Positions 22,640 to 34,470 of a stretch of 64,000 nt of DNA are shown here, piece after piece. Under the pieces are notes generated by a model, which saw only the letters and a list, made by a program, of their open reading frames with translations, did not search any database and was not told the origin of the DNA. The stretch is from NCBI GenBank assembly GCA_007922225.1, contig ML679941.1:58367849-58431848 (forward strand), written 5' to 3'. Both the position numbers and the translations under genes were made by a program. Position 1 is the first letter of the stretch; each line of letters starts with the position of its first letter. The stretch comes from Emydura subglobosa (taxonomy: Eukaryota > Chordata > Testudines > Chelidae).

Positions 22640-24640
22640 GACCAGCTCTGTCATTAACAAGTTATAGCAACAACAAACTGAGTGAAAAATATTTTCCTTT
22701 TTTTCTTTAGGTATGCACCAAATTAATTTTAGCACTTTATAGATCATTGTTTATTCTATACTAGTCATTAGGAAATTTAACGTAACTCCACAGGGAAGGG
22801 TATAGTGCCAGCCTTACTAGTGATCTGTTGTATAGAAATTCCTATATTCCTAATTATATTAGAAAGAAGCTTTCTATTTGGGATTTGGAACAAGTACTCA
22901 ACCACCTTCCTCTAGCAGATCATCTTTTAATGCTCCAATACAGACGCTTAACGTTTTTATTATTCTAAAGGCAGTTTTTTACGCTGAAGTGAACATGCTT
23001 GATCTAATGCATGGTAAGATTTGTTCTTCCAATAAATCTCTTTCCTTAAGAAGTATTCTATAGGGATTTGCTTTCATTAACCACCTGCGCAAGGGAAAGG
23101 CGATAATGACACAAAAATAAATATAGAAACATTTTGCCTGATCTTAGTATGTTTGCCTACCTCTGCTAACAAACTTGGAGCCGAACAATTGTGCAGAAGC
23201 TGTATTTTTAAGATTCTTCCTAATGGGCATTATTAAGTAGAACATCTTGCATGCTCTTTGAGGGCACTAGTGCTTTTTCTTCTTTGGTCATGGAGCTGAG
23301 GTTGGAGCTGAGGAGACAGGAAATGTATTATTCCATTATAGTGCCTTTCATTGGAGGCACTGACTTGTATGGTTGCCCGAAAGCTCTTGCAGTGCTCAGA
23401 AGATCCTGGGAAGCAGGAGGACTGCCTTCACAATAGAAGATGCTGTAAAGGAGTCAGAAGGAACACATTCAATGAGGAGGCCTTTTGGACCTTGGTGCTC
23501 TTTTCCTTATCCTATAGGGTCCAAACAAACAAAACAGCCACTGAGGCTATTTTTATTTTTAGAAGTCACTCCAGCCAAGAGCACATAACTTCCACAAACA
23601 CAGGACTGCAGACATTCCTGTCTCGGATTCCTGTCCTTTAACAGTCACACTTGATACTCCTAGATCGTTTGACTGATCTGTGATGGCGTCATGTCAGATC
23701 ACAGGCTTTTGTCCTGTTTGAATAACATATGCCATGATAAATTTAGATGGGTAGCCTGCAAGACAACGCTGCTAAGGTCATATCTTCTTCCGGAAATGAG
23801 TCTGTGGCAGTGTTAAAGCATTAATACCACATGCCAGTTTACACTTGACATCTGTGGACACAGAGTATGTGACAAAACGAACAGCTCAACGAAAGAGGAA
23901 AGGAAGACATGCAGTTTATACTCATGGCTGGCTGCCAGTAGAGGAGATGAATTGCAGCTGGGGCCCAGGAAACCCATTAAGAATCCTTGAGGTATCACTG
24001 CATTTAATGTGAGAGCACTCTGACTGCAGGCATTCCCTTTCAAGGCCAACACATGACAAAACATCACAATAAACAAGTCAAGCCAGTGGAGCACAACACA
24101 GACAAGTTGTTCACATACACCCTTCCTTGCCCACCAAAAGCTGTCAGCCTGCAGAATATGACACAATCCATTTTGTAAGGCACAATGTCAAAAGTTATTT
24201 ACATACAGTAATGCTATATGAGAAGTGCCCATAATTGTGTGGTGCACAGAAGGGAACAGTTCAGATGGCTCTTAGCCAGTCAGACATCGGACTGCCTTGA
24301 AATACCCAGCAAAAAAATGAGATAACCACAGCCCTTAAATGTCCACCAGCAAATCACAACCAGCCTTTTAAGAACCGTTTACCCCTTCAAAGGTGTCATT
24401 TCACCAGAATATCCATTTACTGACATTACTGTTTTTTCTTGCCATGCATCCCTCAATTAATAAGACATAAGTATACATTGTATGTATCAGTGTGTGATTA
24501 TTCTCTACTAAGTACTAATTTACAGGCATTGTATAAATCTACAGCCAGAATTACAAGCAATCAGGAGTTACTCATCTTCTAATTACAGCTTAACCCAGGC
24601 CAATCTTAAGCACAAGCAAGTCCCTTAATGACCCACATAA
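22640..24640. other. no gene recognised
   Basis: About 2 kb of unclassified DNA. Open frames of 96 codons (23351-23641, plus) and 117 codons (23813-24166, minus) show no domain, no methionine context and no splice context, so I do not call them. Confidence 0.45.
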
Positions 24641-24915
24641 TGTCTGCGCTACAACTGAAAACCCACGGCAGCCCGTGCCAACTGATTTGGGCTTGCCAGG
24701 CTCAGACTGCGGGGCTGTTTAATTGTGATGTAGATGTTCGGGCCTAGGCTGCAGCCTGAGCTCTGGGACCCTCCCACTTCAGTTTCCTAGAACCCAGGCT
24801 CCAGCCCACTTCTGAGTGTCTGTGTCACAATTAAACAGCCCCTGAGCCCAAGACCCATGATCCTGAATCAGCTGGCATGGGCCAGCTGCGGGTGTCTAAT
24901 TGCAGCATTCACATA
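24641..24915. mobile_element. palindromic MITE (hAT-like), long imperfect fold-back
   Basis: A perfect 18-base inverted pair lies at 24711-24728 (GGGGCTGTTTAATTGTGA) and 24825-24842. Outside it the arms continue with GCCCGTGCCAACTGATTT at the left, matched by the complement of AATCAGCTGGCATGGGC at the right. The ends (TGTCTGCGCTACAACTG and GGGTGTCTAATTGCAGCA) resemble hAT-type ends. The whole unit of about 275 bases can fold on itself and has no coding capacity. Confidence 0.75.
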
Positions 24916-25244
24916 CCCACAGTCTCTAATTCCAGAATTCATGGGCTGGCTGTACTTTTCCCTCCAGCAGTGGGACTAGATAAAGACAGCCATCAGATCC
25001 CCACTTCTAGTAACAGGACCAGGCCAGAAGGATAGGCGGCTCTTGGCCTGAATTCCCCTCTTCAGGCCCCACAAACTGTGAGGCAGAGAGAGTTATCAGA
25101 AGAGGGATTCCACACACAAGAGGTATAATTCAAATTATAGAACTTACGTCTCAATGCCTTTCAACTCACCTCTACAAATATAAATAAAAGAGAAATTATC
25201 AGGAGGAACACTTGTGGGAACCATCAGGCTAGTTCTGAAACGCT

Positions 25245-25421
25245 AAGGGTTTGTCTACACTACAGCCATATCAGGAAACCTGGGCCTGTAATATAGACCC
25301 ACTTTGCAGTGTAGATAGGAATGAATTATTTCCCCAAATTATGTTAAAGTCTTGTTCATCTTGGATAGTCAAGGCTTTAACATAGCTTGGGGAAATCGTT
25401 ATGGTCTACCTTACACTGCTA
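25245..25421. mobile_element. fold-back hAT-like MITE
   Basis: The left end AAGGGTTTGTCTACACTACAG is hAT-like. The internal inverted pair at 25332-25354 (CCCCAAATTATGTTAAAG...) and 25370-25392 (...CTTTAACATAGCTTGGGG) is separated by 15 bases. The right end near 25412 (TCTACCTTACACTGC) is degraded. No protein is encoded. Confidence 0.7.
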
Positions 25422-25517
25422 AATAAGTCATGTAATAGCCAGGACCACCACCAGAATTGCTGTGTCAAGTGTTTTAAAAGGCAGCCACAGAATCCAAGAA
25501 TGGGGTAGAGGTGAGTA

Positions 25518-26640
25518 TGACGGGGTCCCCGGGGTGCAACCTGGACTGTGGGACCTCTAGGCCCTCCAAACCCACCAATCTGGGCTGTCTCTCACACTGT
25601 GATGCTGATGTCAAGCTACAAGCCTCTGACAGGCACTGCACTTACACAGCCATCCACAAGCAGGGACACACCCAACTGAGTTACATGAATGATCTCCCAG
25701 CCATTCATGAACCATCAATAGAGACGCTTGAGCCAGCTCTATCCAGCCACCCAATCTTACACTGCTCAAGGCTCCTTTAGGCAGTGCAACTTCATTAAGT
25801 AGTTCACCACTCCCTCAGTGTGGAATGGACATATACTAGCCTTTGCAATCTGAGCTGAGATTTCCCAAACACTTCAACACTGTGTTCATAAATCTGTTTT
25901 ATATTTTACCTAATTACAGAAAGATAGATTTTAGGTGATTATAAGTAGCAGGCATAGAGATCAAAGCTGCTTACCTAATAAACAAAAATAAATTTGCTGT
26001 CTAATTCTAACTTAAATAGATTAGGTAAGATTTGAATCAAGCAGTGTCTCACCCTAACAGAGGGTACAAGCAGGTTACAGTTCCTCAATACACAAAACTC
26101 CCATCAAGCCTGGGACCAATCTTCCCCAGTTCAAAGTCTTTGTCTTCTAGATGGTCTCTAAGTGTTGTAATGGTGGGGAAGGGGAGGAGAAAGGCCCAGT
26201 GATAATGTCACTGTCTCTCTTTATATTTTCTTCAGGCTGCTAGAAAGATCCTTGCTGAGATGTGGAGGTTAGGCAGTCCCCACTGGTCAGGCAGCCTCCA
26301 CTGCCTACGTGTCTTCTCTGAGAAGTCCCTGGGAAGGTCGTTGGGAGAGTGGATTCCCTTTAATAGGCCATCAGCACATGTCTGGCTGGTCCTTTGTTGG
26401 GAAAGATTGGCTGTGGGCATCTCCCAACCTCACAATGTATTTCAGTAACACACACATAACAAAACTTCATAATTTCACACACAATGGTAGTACACACAAT
26501 TCAACAGGATATTAATATTCAACAGATCAAGACTTTTAAAATGATACCTCACAAGGCATGTATTATACAAAACATTTCATAATCAAGACAGTGGTGAATA
26601 TGGGGGTTCCAAGGTGCTAAAACCTTGAGGTACAGTGTCA
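25518..26640 (-). mobile_element. LTR retroelement-derived segment
   Basis: It begins TGACGGGGTCCCCGGGGTGC and ends CTTGAGGTACAGTGTCA, giving TG...CA-type outer bases over 1,123 bases. The right part read on the minus strand (start TGACACTGTACCTCAAGG) is a word pattern I recognise from a widespread turtle LTR retroelement. There are no gag, pol or env frames. No clean 4-6 bp target duplication is visible at these edges, so they may be off by a few bases. Confidence 0.6.
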
Positions 26641-29104
26641 CAATGGGTTGCCGGATACTGTATGGGCACTTTGGGGGAAATTAGGAAATAGAGCTAAGAA
26701 CGACTTTCCAATCTTCTTCCAGAAGTGATCTCCACCAACTTTGCTTTACTTTACAGATTGCTCCTGAAAGAGACCTTAAGACTAAAGCAGCGTTTCCCTA
26801 TATTATGTCCTATAAAAAACTTAATGGTCAAACTGGAAAGGAATTTTTATTGTCCCTTATGTGGCATTTAAAAAAACCCTAAAAAACAAAAACACACTAT
26901 CACCTAATATTTAACTTCTCTCCCATCTGCAAACAATCAACATTTAATTTCTAGACCACATCTCCATTTGCAAATTTAGGTCTATTGCAGCTGCAAACAT
27001 GGTAATCCTACTCAGAGTTAGGAAACAGGATGGTAAAAACATCCAGATGCTGTCTGCACAACAATCTTCATGTTGCTACCATCAGTAGAGACACTAACCC
27101 AGTGAAGTTGCAGTTGTGGCAAAATCGTAAATTTCTCACTATATACACAGCCCTGGGCAAAGGTGGCACTTGAGAGGGGGGGCATACAGGGCCATGTGCC
27201 CACATCCCTAGATTTACTGCTTGGCTTGTAGTGATTATACCCACATAGACTGAGCATGCTCAGTAACACTGTGGAAGCTGGCTTCCCTCACTCTACCCCC
27301 CTCCTCCTCATTCAGCAGACAGTCTCTGGCCCTCGGGAGTGTACTACTTTCTGTTCCCTATCCCCATTCTCTCTTTGGCTGTCTGCTCAGATACCAACAC
27401 TGGTGCTGTGTTTTCTGATGTGTGAATGCTAGAAACTGAATGCTAGGAATCAGATTGCAGCTGAGGCCATCAATCTATTTCACACATGACACTGACAAAC
27501 CAGTGGGTCGTATTCAAATTTGAGTCATATTCAAATCAGTGACCCAAAGATGAAAGACCTGAAACAGCCAAGCCCTCAGTTTGAAATTTCCACTGAATCA
27601 GGGGCGGAACAGCCTTAGTTCCCATTGCTTGTACAGATGTTGAGGGCATCCTGCAGGACTGGGCCAGTCGTTTATTTAATGTGTTTCAGGGTGAAAGACA
27701 ATTCTGTTTTATTTTTATCCTGGCCTGTTCTTGACTGTGTTATTTTAACATTTAGGAAAGAAAAGGGAAATGGATATTCAGGGCTTACAATGATGAACTG
27801 GCTCAAGTGGAAGCAGCCTTGCCGTTCTTCACATTCCTGAATGCTGAACAGACAATGCAGACTCATTTCCTCTGGGATGCCTGTGAAATACTGTTATGTC
27901 ACAAGCTTGGTTAAAGAGAGGGACCCATCAGCTATCATTACTGTCCCGAAGACATATGTGCAGCTTTGCTGGTGGACAGCAATGTGTTTGGAGAGGGAGG
28001 ATTATTATAGTCATGAGAGAGGTTAGTAGAAATATTTCAGGCCTCAGAAGACAAGAAGTGTATGATGTAGCAATGTAAAAGATGAATAGTTCACAGATTA
28101 TCTCCCCGCAGTGGCTACCAAGATCTGACCTTTTCAAATCTCTTGCTCTGGTTTATATTTATGCTTAAATAGATCCTGTCTCTCACTTTTGATAACAGAT
28201 GATGGGCATAGGTAACTTGGCTATGCAAAAAGAAGCTCTGATTTATGAATATTATGCATTCCAGTGTTTTAGTGGATTATGTAGGTTTACCTAGAAGTTG
28301 GCTTTTTGAGGTAAAGAAGGAGGTTATTACAAGAATAGGAGGCAGCATTTTAAACAGTCACAGTCAGGATTGAAGCAGTAGACAAAGGTAGTTTAAAAAG
28401 GGAAAGCAGGGTGTACAGACAGACAAAGACAGTGACTAAACTGCCATGGAGGGCATGTCTTTAGGATAGTTCACTTTTGAAAATGGGGGCCCTCAGGTAA
28501 TACCCTGTGTATTTTGTGTCAAGCTTGACGTAAATTCTGCTGAAAAGTCCCATGATTCTGCAGCAGTGAGTGTCAAATAAGTTTTCAAAATGGTTGGTTT
28601 TATTTAATTAAATATCTAATATTCCTACCAATTCAGGTTTAATTTTTTTAAACATGTGATGTTCTACAGAATTTTGTACCAAAACACACAACCTTATCAT
28701 GCAAGGGTCAGGGGGAGGAGAGGACTAACTGGTGTGGAGGCTGAAAGTTTTGGAAGCCAAGTTAGAAATAATTGCACCCTTTAGTGTAGGAGACAATGTG
28801 GGATTGTTGGATTAGCACATTGGCTGAATGTAGTATCAAGCAGGAACTGAATAAGGACGTCAGGATTTTTTCCTAGGTTATTAAAATGACCTTCAGCTGC
28901 AGGACTAAGTGTTATACAGAATGACATGTTAGTAGGTCAGCAGACAACCATGGTTTTTCTGATTCACCACCTTTATTTACCAATATCTTGGGAACACAAC
29001 AAGAAAGTCTCATGGGGATTTCCTTCTTGCAAGTCTGTGGTTATCTTTTTGTCTGACTTCATTGACACCACGATATCAAAGCTGTGAATTTCCTCACAGG
29101 AACG
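26641..29104. other. no gene recognised
   Basis: About 2.5 kb without a recognised gene, RNA or repeat. Short open frames on both strands are at chance length. Confidence 0.5.
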
Positions 29105-29215
29105 TAGAAATCACCAGCATGGCCCACACCAGTCATCTATCTAGACCAGTATCCTCCCTTCAACAGAGGCAGATGCACCTTCTTCTGCAGCAGCTTGTAA
29201 TGCACACTGGCAGAA
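29105..29215. mobile_element. possible CR1 5' fragment
   Basis: The words CCAGTCATCTATCTAGACCA and GTATCCTCCCTTCAACAGAG resemble a CR1-associated segment (a "...CATCTAGCCCAGTATCCTG..." pattern) common in reptile genomes. It is short and diverged, so the call is weak. Confidence 0.4.
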
Positions 29216-31667
29216 AGCAGTTCAAATCAAGAACACAAGATTACTTGTAACATTTGCCTCCCTCTCTCAACCCTTTGGATTAGTAAACTTGTATACTTCG
29301 TAGGTTACTTAAAATTACTCATGATAAAACAAATGCCAACAATCTCTCCATTTTTTTCTGTTTAAATATATGCATTGATCTGACAACCATGCACATCACT
29401 ATGTATCTGTCATTTCTCCAAAAACGTCAAGACAGGTTTTCCTTTCACTATAAAAAAGTTAGCCATAGACTCGCTGAACAGGAAACCACATGAATGTTAT
29501 CACTCTGATTAAAATCACTATGACTGATCTTCAAGTCACGATGAATTATGTTTTAATTTTTTCTACATTTGGAATGCAAACCATTAAAGGAAAACAATAA
29601 GACTGCTTTTGTCTGAGTCATATTACTATAAAAATATAGCCTGCCAGTAAATTGCCTCCACCGCCTCCTCCAGCTTGCACACTACAACAGAATGAATACA
29701 AAGATAGATCACTGAGTTCTACCAGTTCTTATCAAGTGACAGTCATATGGTAGATATTATGAAACATCTTTTCCCCCCCTTCATTAGCTGAGCCAGATCT
29801 TTGCTTGTGTACTGATTCTCTTTGAGTGAAAATTTTTACCAAAAAAAAAAAAAAAAGATACGAAATGAGGCATTTCCTTGGACCGCTTCTGGAGAGTTTC
29901 ACTAAGTGGAGGCCATATTGGTTCATGATGCTATCCCCTAATGCCCACCAGTTATTTATTATGCTACAGCCAAAACAGTCACAAGTCAGAGGAAATGACT
30001 AGTGGGAACAAGAGCAGAAACATTGACAATCATGGCATTGATCTTAAAGTCAAATTAGCAACACATGGTCAACTACCAAATTAAGCAAACTTTGAATGAA
30101 CCTGAAAAAGAAATGAACAAATTGGTGACTACTCACATCCTCTCTGCTTGAGTTTCTCAACATAGAATTCTCTGCTTTGACTTTGTTTCATTCCACCCGC
30201 TCTCTAGTCCCAGGACTTTGACTCTTCTTTTCTGGGGCTTAATCATCCAGGAAGATACATGTAATCTGCTCCTACTGAAGGCAAGTACAAGTGTATATTG
30301 GGAGTGCAGCCCCGAACCCCAGAGGAGACAATAGCCCTGCTAGTAAATATTAATCTTTTGTAATTCATTTGTATATTAAATTCATTGGCCAAAAATCCCA
30401 ACATCCTCTCTGGGTTAGCTGAACTCTAATCTTAAAGAATGTTTTGGTTTTGGACTAATGAAGGTCTAATCATAGCAAGTCTGTACCCAATTATCCACTC
30501 TGGTTTTACTGCTAGCTTTAACTGACACACTAGGAGTGTTGTTAATAATTTGAATGTTAGCTGGGCCTTAGCATGTTATTAAATAATGGGTTATGTATCT
30601 TTTTACTCTAATCTTTACCCTTAGGGAAATGTGTTCAGAGACCCAAAAAGAATTGCTTGTAACTAATAGGGAGCAGCTGTTTTCTGTGATCAATAAAATA
30701 ATCTATAGATTATAGATATAGATAAGATGCTTTCAGCTTATCAGTAATTACTCTACCTGGTAATTTCTGTCATAATGACCTGGTCACAGATATCTTTTGT
30801 AATTGATAAAATAGTAGGTGATAAGCTAAAGACATCTGCTTAATCAATTATGTAAACCAGATACCATGAAAAAAAAAAAGGCCATTTCCTTGGTCTCTTT
30901 TCTGTAAACATACACAGTATATAAAGGAATGCCTGTTACTACAGATGTGTAGTAATAGACAAAAATGGTGTAATTGCTAAGGGATACTCATAAATGCACT
31001 ATAATTGAAAAGATTAGTAATTGACAAAATGAACAAGGCACATTTGGTATAGCAGATATGTTCAATCAATTTAACAGCAAACCATTAATGTGTAGATGAA
31101 TGTCTAAGCACTGAGACCTTAGTGTGGTCAAGGATGGACTCAGTAGTGCTGACTTAGTATTATTGGCTTATTATTCAAAATAAAATCAAGCAGGAGAAAG
31201 GATTTTTGTTTCTTCTAAACAAGTATATGAGAAGTGAGTTTTAGAAAGTTAGTTACAAGTAAACTGAAGTCAAGCTGCCCTCACGTCTGGTTAGAGAGTT
31301 GATATATATATTTCCTTTCTGTGTTCTCCATAGCGCTGTATTAAGTATTACTTGGTATCTGAAGTTTTATTTAAGTAAGACAGAATTATTTGCCATCATA
31401 CCTTCTTACATCTGAACATGCAACGGCAAATAACAGCAGCAGTTTTGAGGACACATGCTCAGCTGTCCCACTCACATCCATCTTCATTCAGGACTGTATT
31501 CCGTTTGTAGCAGCACTGCACCTATAACATTGTGTTAGCGGCGTCTCTGCACACCTGCCAGCTCTGCAATGGGGTTCATTGAGTCATGTGCCGGAGATGC
31601 AGTGCAGGGTGTCAGTGAATTAAAAACACATTTAGCCACATAGTAAAGTGACCAGGGATATGACAAA
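29216..31667. other. no gene recognised; AT-rich, possible regulatory patch
   Basis: This is the longest stretch here without clear transposons. It holds an A15 run near 29841, a further A-run near 30870, and a TATATATAT tract near 31303. The patch at 30735-30827 is listed separately. Confidence 0.5.
30735..30827. promoter_or_regulatory. candidate regulatory patch: mirrored GATA-like and homeodomain-like words
   Basis: AGCTTATCA at 30735-30743 is repeated in inverted form as TGATAAGCT at 30819-30827. Just inside lie GTAATTAC (30744-30751) and GTAATTGAT (30799-30807). GATAAG and TAATTA/TAATTG are the core words of GATA and homeodomain binding sites. The symmetry is visible in the sequence. 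Any enhancer role is inference, and such words also occur by chance in AT-rich DNA. Confidence 0.2.
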
Positions 31668-32507
31668 GGGCTAGTCTACACCAGTGGGGCGCAAACTTTT
31701 TAAATGGAGCCCCTCCATAGCCCTTTGTGTCACAATCACACACCTCCCCCCCCCCCCATTCAGAAAAGAGCAGGGGCAGCAGCAGCGCGGGCAGAGTACT
31801 TGGCGGCGGGGGCAGTGGCTGCCGGCGGCAGCATGTCCCGGGTGCTCGTCCATTCAGACGGAGGGGATTGCTGTGGGGGAGGGGACAGGAGCAGGGTTGT
31901 CCTGCTCCCCAGCGGGAAGCAAAAGTGAGCGCCCCAGAAGGACGGGCAGGGACTCTGTGCACGCCCCTCGTGCAGCGGCGCAAGACGCTCGGTGCGCTCG
32001 GTGGAGGGGGCAGGGCCGCCGGAAGCAGCCGCGGCACCGGCGTGTGACAGGAGCGTGCCCGGCCGGCGCGTGAGGAGCCGGAGCGTGCCCGGCAGCAGGA
32101 AAGTATCCCCCGCACCACCAGCCGCCTGCCCCCACCCCTGCTGCCGTCCAAAGGGTCCCCCATCCCAACACCTGCCCGGGGCTGCCTGCGTGAGGCGCCG
32201 GGGTCCCCGCCACCGCCGAGGTCCCCGCCACCGCCGGCCCCGCTCTCATGGCGCCCCCAGGATCCAGCTGGAGCCCACCCCTCTGAGAACCTCTGCTCTG
32301 TGCTGCAGCTGCGCCCGCACAGCATGCTGGGTGAAGAGGTTCTCTGCCATCGGCTTAATAAACCCACCTCCCCGAGACAGGAGCTTCTCATAGCGCTGTC
32401 CACACAGTGCTTAGGTCGGTGAAACTTAGGTCACTCCATGGGTGTCTTATTCAGCCCCAGGAGGGATATAACTTATCCTGGCATAACCTGTAGGGCAGAC
32501 AAGCCCC
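31668..32507. mobile_element. outer hAT-like element carrying a nested hAT insertion
   Basis: The left end GGGCTAGTCTACAC (31668-31681) and right end GGGCAGACAAGCCCC (about 32493-32507) are inverted. The body continues after the nested insert at about 32296 with TCTGTGCTGCAGCTGCGCC, matching the CTACACTGCAGCT start seen in the element at 20522. About 225 bases of the outer element remain once the insert is removed. Confidence 0.7.
31682..32295. mobile_element. inner GC-rich hAT (Charlie-like) element
   Basis: The ends CAGTGGGGCGCAAAC and CTGAGAACCTCTG, the complement of CAGAGGTTCTCAG, are of the CAGnGG hAT class, as at 13378 and 37640. The left flank GTCTACAC (31674-31681) and right flank CTCTGTGC (32296-32303) may be an eroded 8-bp duplication: four positions match and at least three of the four differences are transitions. 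The body is GC- and CpG-rich with a C12 tract at 31746-31757, so it looks like a CpG island in AT-rich DNA. Long open frames here (up to 263 codons on the minus strand) are compositional. Confidence 0.75.
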
Positions 32508-33200
32508 AATCCAGAGATCACTTTGTCATGGAGACAGCGCTGTCCTGCTCAGTTGTATACCCCTGAATGGCATGTTTCTCAAAGCAGGCAGGCTCTGCTA
32601 TGTGCCTGTCTGACAATCAGCATCCAGCCAGCCCCAGGAGAACAGAAGGTTTAGGAGCCAAGAAAGAGCAGTTGAACAAAGTGAGGTCTTTTAGTAAAGC
32701 CTGTAATGTTCAACATTTCCTAATCAGTATGAACTGGGTATGGCTGTGGTTATGAATTTATGTATCTACCTAGTGCTATATTCATAAACTTCATCTCTAC
32801 CTCTCAGCAGGGTGGTGAGCGAGAGGCACCTCCCCAGCCACCTGTTTACTCAAAGCCCAACCATAGAGTGGGGTTTATTGAAGATTATAATTTAGAGACA
32901 CTCCCTCCTAAGGGACAGTTTTATGAACATAAGAATTTGGAGGTGTACCCTTGGAGGCTGGGGTTGGGAACACCACATGGCTGTGTACAGCAGCTCAATC
33001 ACTACAGAAGCTCTCCAGTTTGTTTTATGACTTTCTTGTTCACTGGTTTGTGATTTAATGAACCACAAGATCAATACATGGACTAAAAATAATGATCCAT
33101 TGTCTAACCCACCACAAGACAATAATGGGCCGTTAGCGTTAATGGAAAGACATTGAGAAAATTGGGAATTTCCTTGCATCAAATATCTATAGTGACAGAA
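32508..33200. other. no gene recognised
   Basis: Unclassified sequence. Opposite-strand frames of 96-97 codons overlap each other (32760-33182) and are treated as chance. Confidence 0.45.
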
Positions 33201-33218
33201 GGGGGGGGGGGAGGGGGG
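33201..33218 (+). repeat. G-rich tract (G11 A G6)
   Basis: Eleven G, one A and six G. It is a simple tract able to form guanine-stacked structures, with no known role here. Confidence 0.9.
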
Positions 33219-33841
33219 AATAAATCCTGCAAACCCTTTTAAAATGGAAAGGATTTGAAGGGAAATCTGTTCAGAAACTGAGGGACAGTCTCTAGGCAGG
33301 AAGCTGTCCAGGGATTCTGGATTGCCCCTGGAGCTCAGGGATATGGTGGGAAACTATTTAAAGGAAATCGCTGATTTGTATTAGAAAAGTGGTATCTTTC
33401 ATGAAAGCGTAAAGCCTGAGGTTATGTCTTTATGTTTATTGTCTGGGTTTGCTCTCCCTTATTATTTCATCTCAGAATCTGTGGTTTTTCTGTCAACTAA
33501 AGCCTTTGTTTATTTTTACCCCAAACAAGTGTCTGTGGTGCAAACTGTGTTAAGTGTGGATGCCAAAGTGAACGGATAACTGTGGGGCTGGTTTCATATC
33601 TTTGGGGGTGACAAACCAGAGCCATACAGTCAGTGTCTGGTACTTGAGAACTCAGGGAAGACAGATTTGGGAGTGCTCAGAACTGGAAGAGCTGTTGGTA
33701 TGTCACCCTCCAGGGAGTAACTCAGCTACAGAAAGCCATGGTGAACTCTTGTGCTTGGGGGCAGGCTGTTGAACAATAGCAGCACAGTATAAAGGGGGTG
33801 ACAACCCTTTAGTGGTCTGGGTGATCCTAAAACATCACAGA
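33219..33841 (+). other. unclassified, possibly LTR-derived
   Basis: The sequence has a mixed composition with a TATA-like word TATAAAG near 33789 and words such as CCTTTGTTTATTTTTACCCC. The style resembles LTR U3/R sequence of reptile retroelements, but I could not match it to another copy in the window and found no ends. Confidence 0.3.
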
Positions 33842-34470
33842 TCGGCGATCCCTCAAAAGTCAAGGATGACCTCTTTCACAGGTTTTATTTTATGAGGGTC
33901 CTCTTTGGCGACTGAAGAGTCTGATCCTTGAGCTGCAGACTTATTGGCAGACGTTGCAGGTGGTGTTGGGCCACAATTGCTGCACGACAGTTGTCTGTCC
34001 TTTCTTTTCTGGCGTTTTTCTGCGACTAGGATGAGATGATTTTTCTCAACAGCAGTTGTTCCTTTTCTGACAAGTCTTCACCAGTTAGTCCTATCTTGGC
34101 GACTGTCTCCCAGCGTGTGATGTCAATGCCGCATTTCTTCATGTTTGTCTTGAAGAGGGCTTTAAAGCATTTCTTTTGCCTCCCCATTTCCTTTCTCCTT
34201 TGGTGAATTGGGCATACAGCCATTGTTTTGGTAGGCATACATCAAGCATACGCACACAGTGCCTGCTCCACCTCAGCTGGTGCTGGATAATCAGGGCCTC
34301 AACACTGAAGATATTGGCCTCTGTGAGGGCACTGACGTTAGTGTGGCGATCTCCCTATTTTATGTTGAGGATATCCCGGAGAAAGGTCTGGTGCTGGTGT
34401 TGCAGGTTTTTTTCTGTAGGTCACCCAGGTCTCACAGCCATTGGGGAGAGGTGTATAGCAGGTGCTCACT
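33842..34470 (-). mobile_element. non-LTR LINE C-terminal fragment (RTE/Jockey-like, clade unresolved), copy 1
   Basis: On the minus strand the frame at 34026-34238 reads GRQKKCFKALFKTNMKKCGI then DITRWETVAK, matching the basic C-terminal tail of LINE endonuclease-reverse transcriptase proteins (pattern R.K..LK..MK..GID...WE). The DNA is visibly related to the longer copy at 62792-63650. The upstream part at 34240-34470 is frameshifted. Reverse transcriptase motifs are missing. Confidence 0.7.

Noticed and set aside
23351..24166. Open frames of 96 codons (plus) and 117 codons (minus) considered as exons
   Set aside because: No known domain, no convincing splice sites framing them, and lengths within chance expectation for a window of this size.
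31612..32403. 263-codon minus-strand open frame, and several plus-strand frames of 100+ codons
   Set aside because: They lie in the GC-rich interior of a nested hAT element, where stop codons are rare by composition. The predicted proteins are low-complexity (Arg, Pro, Gly, Ala) and cross the element borders.
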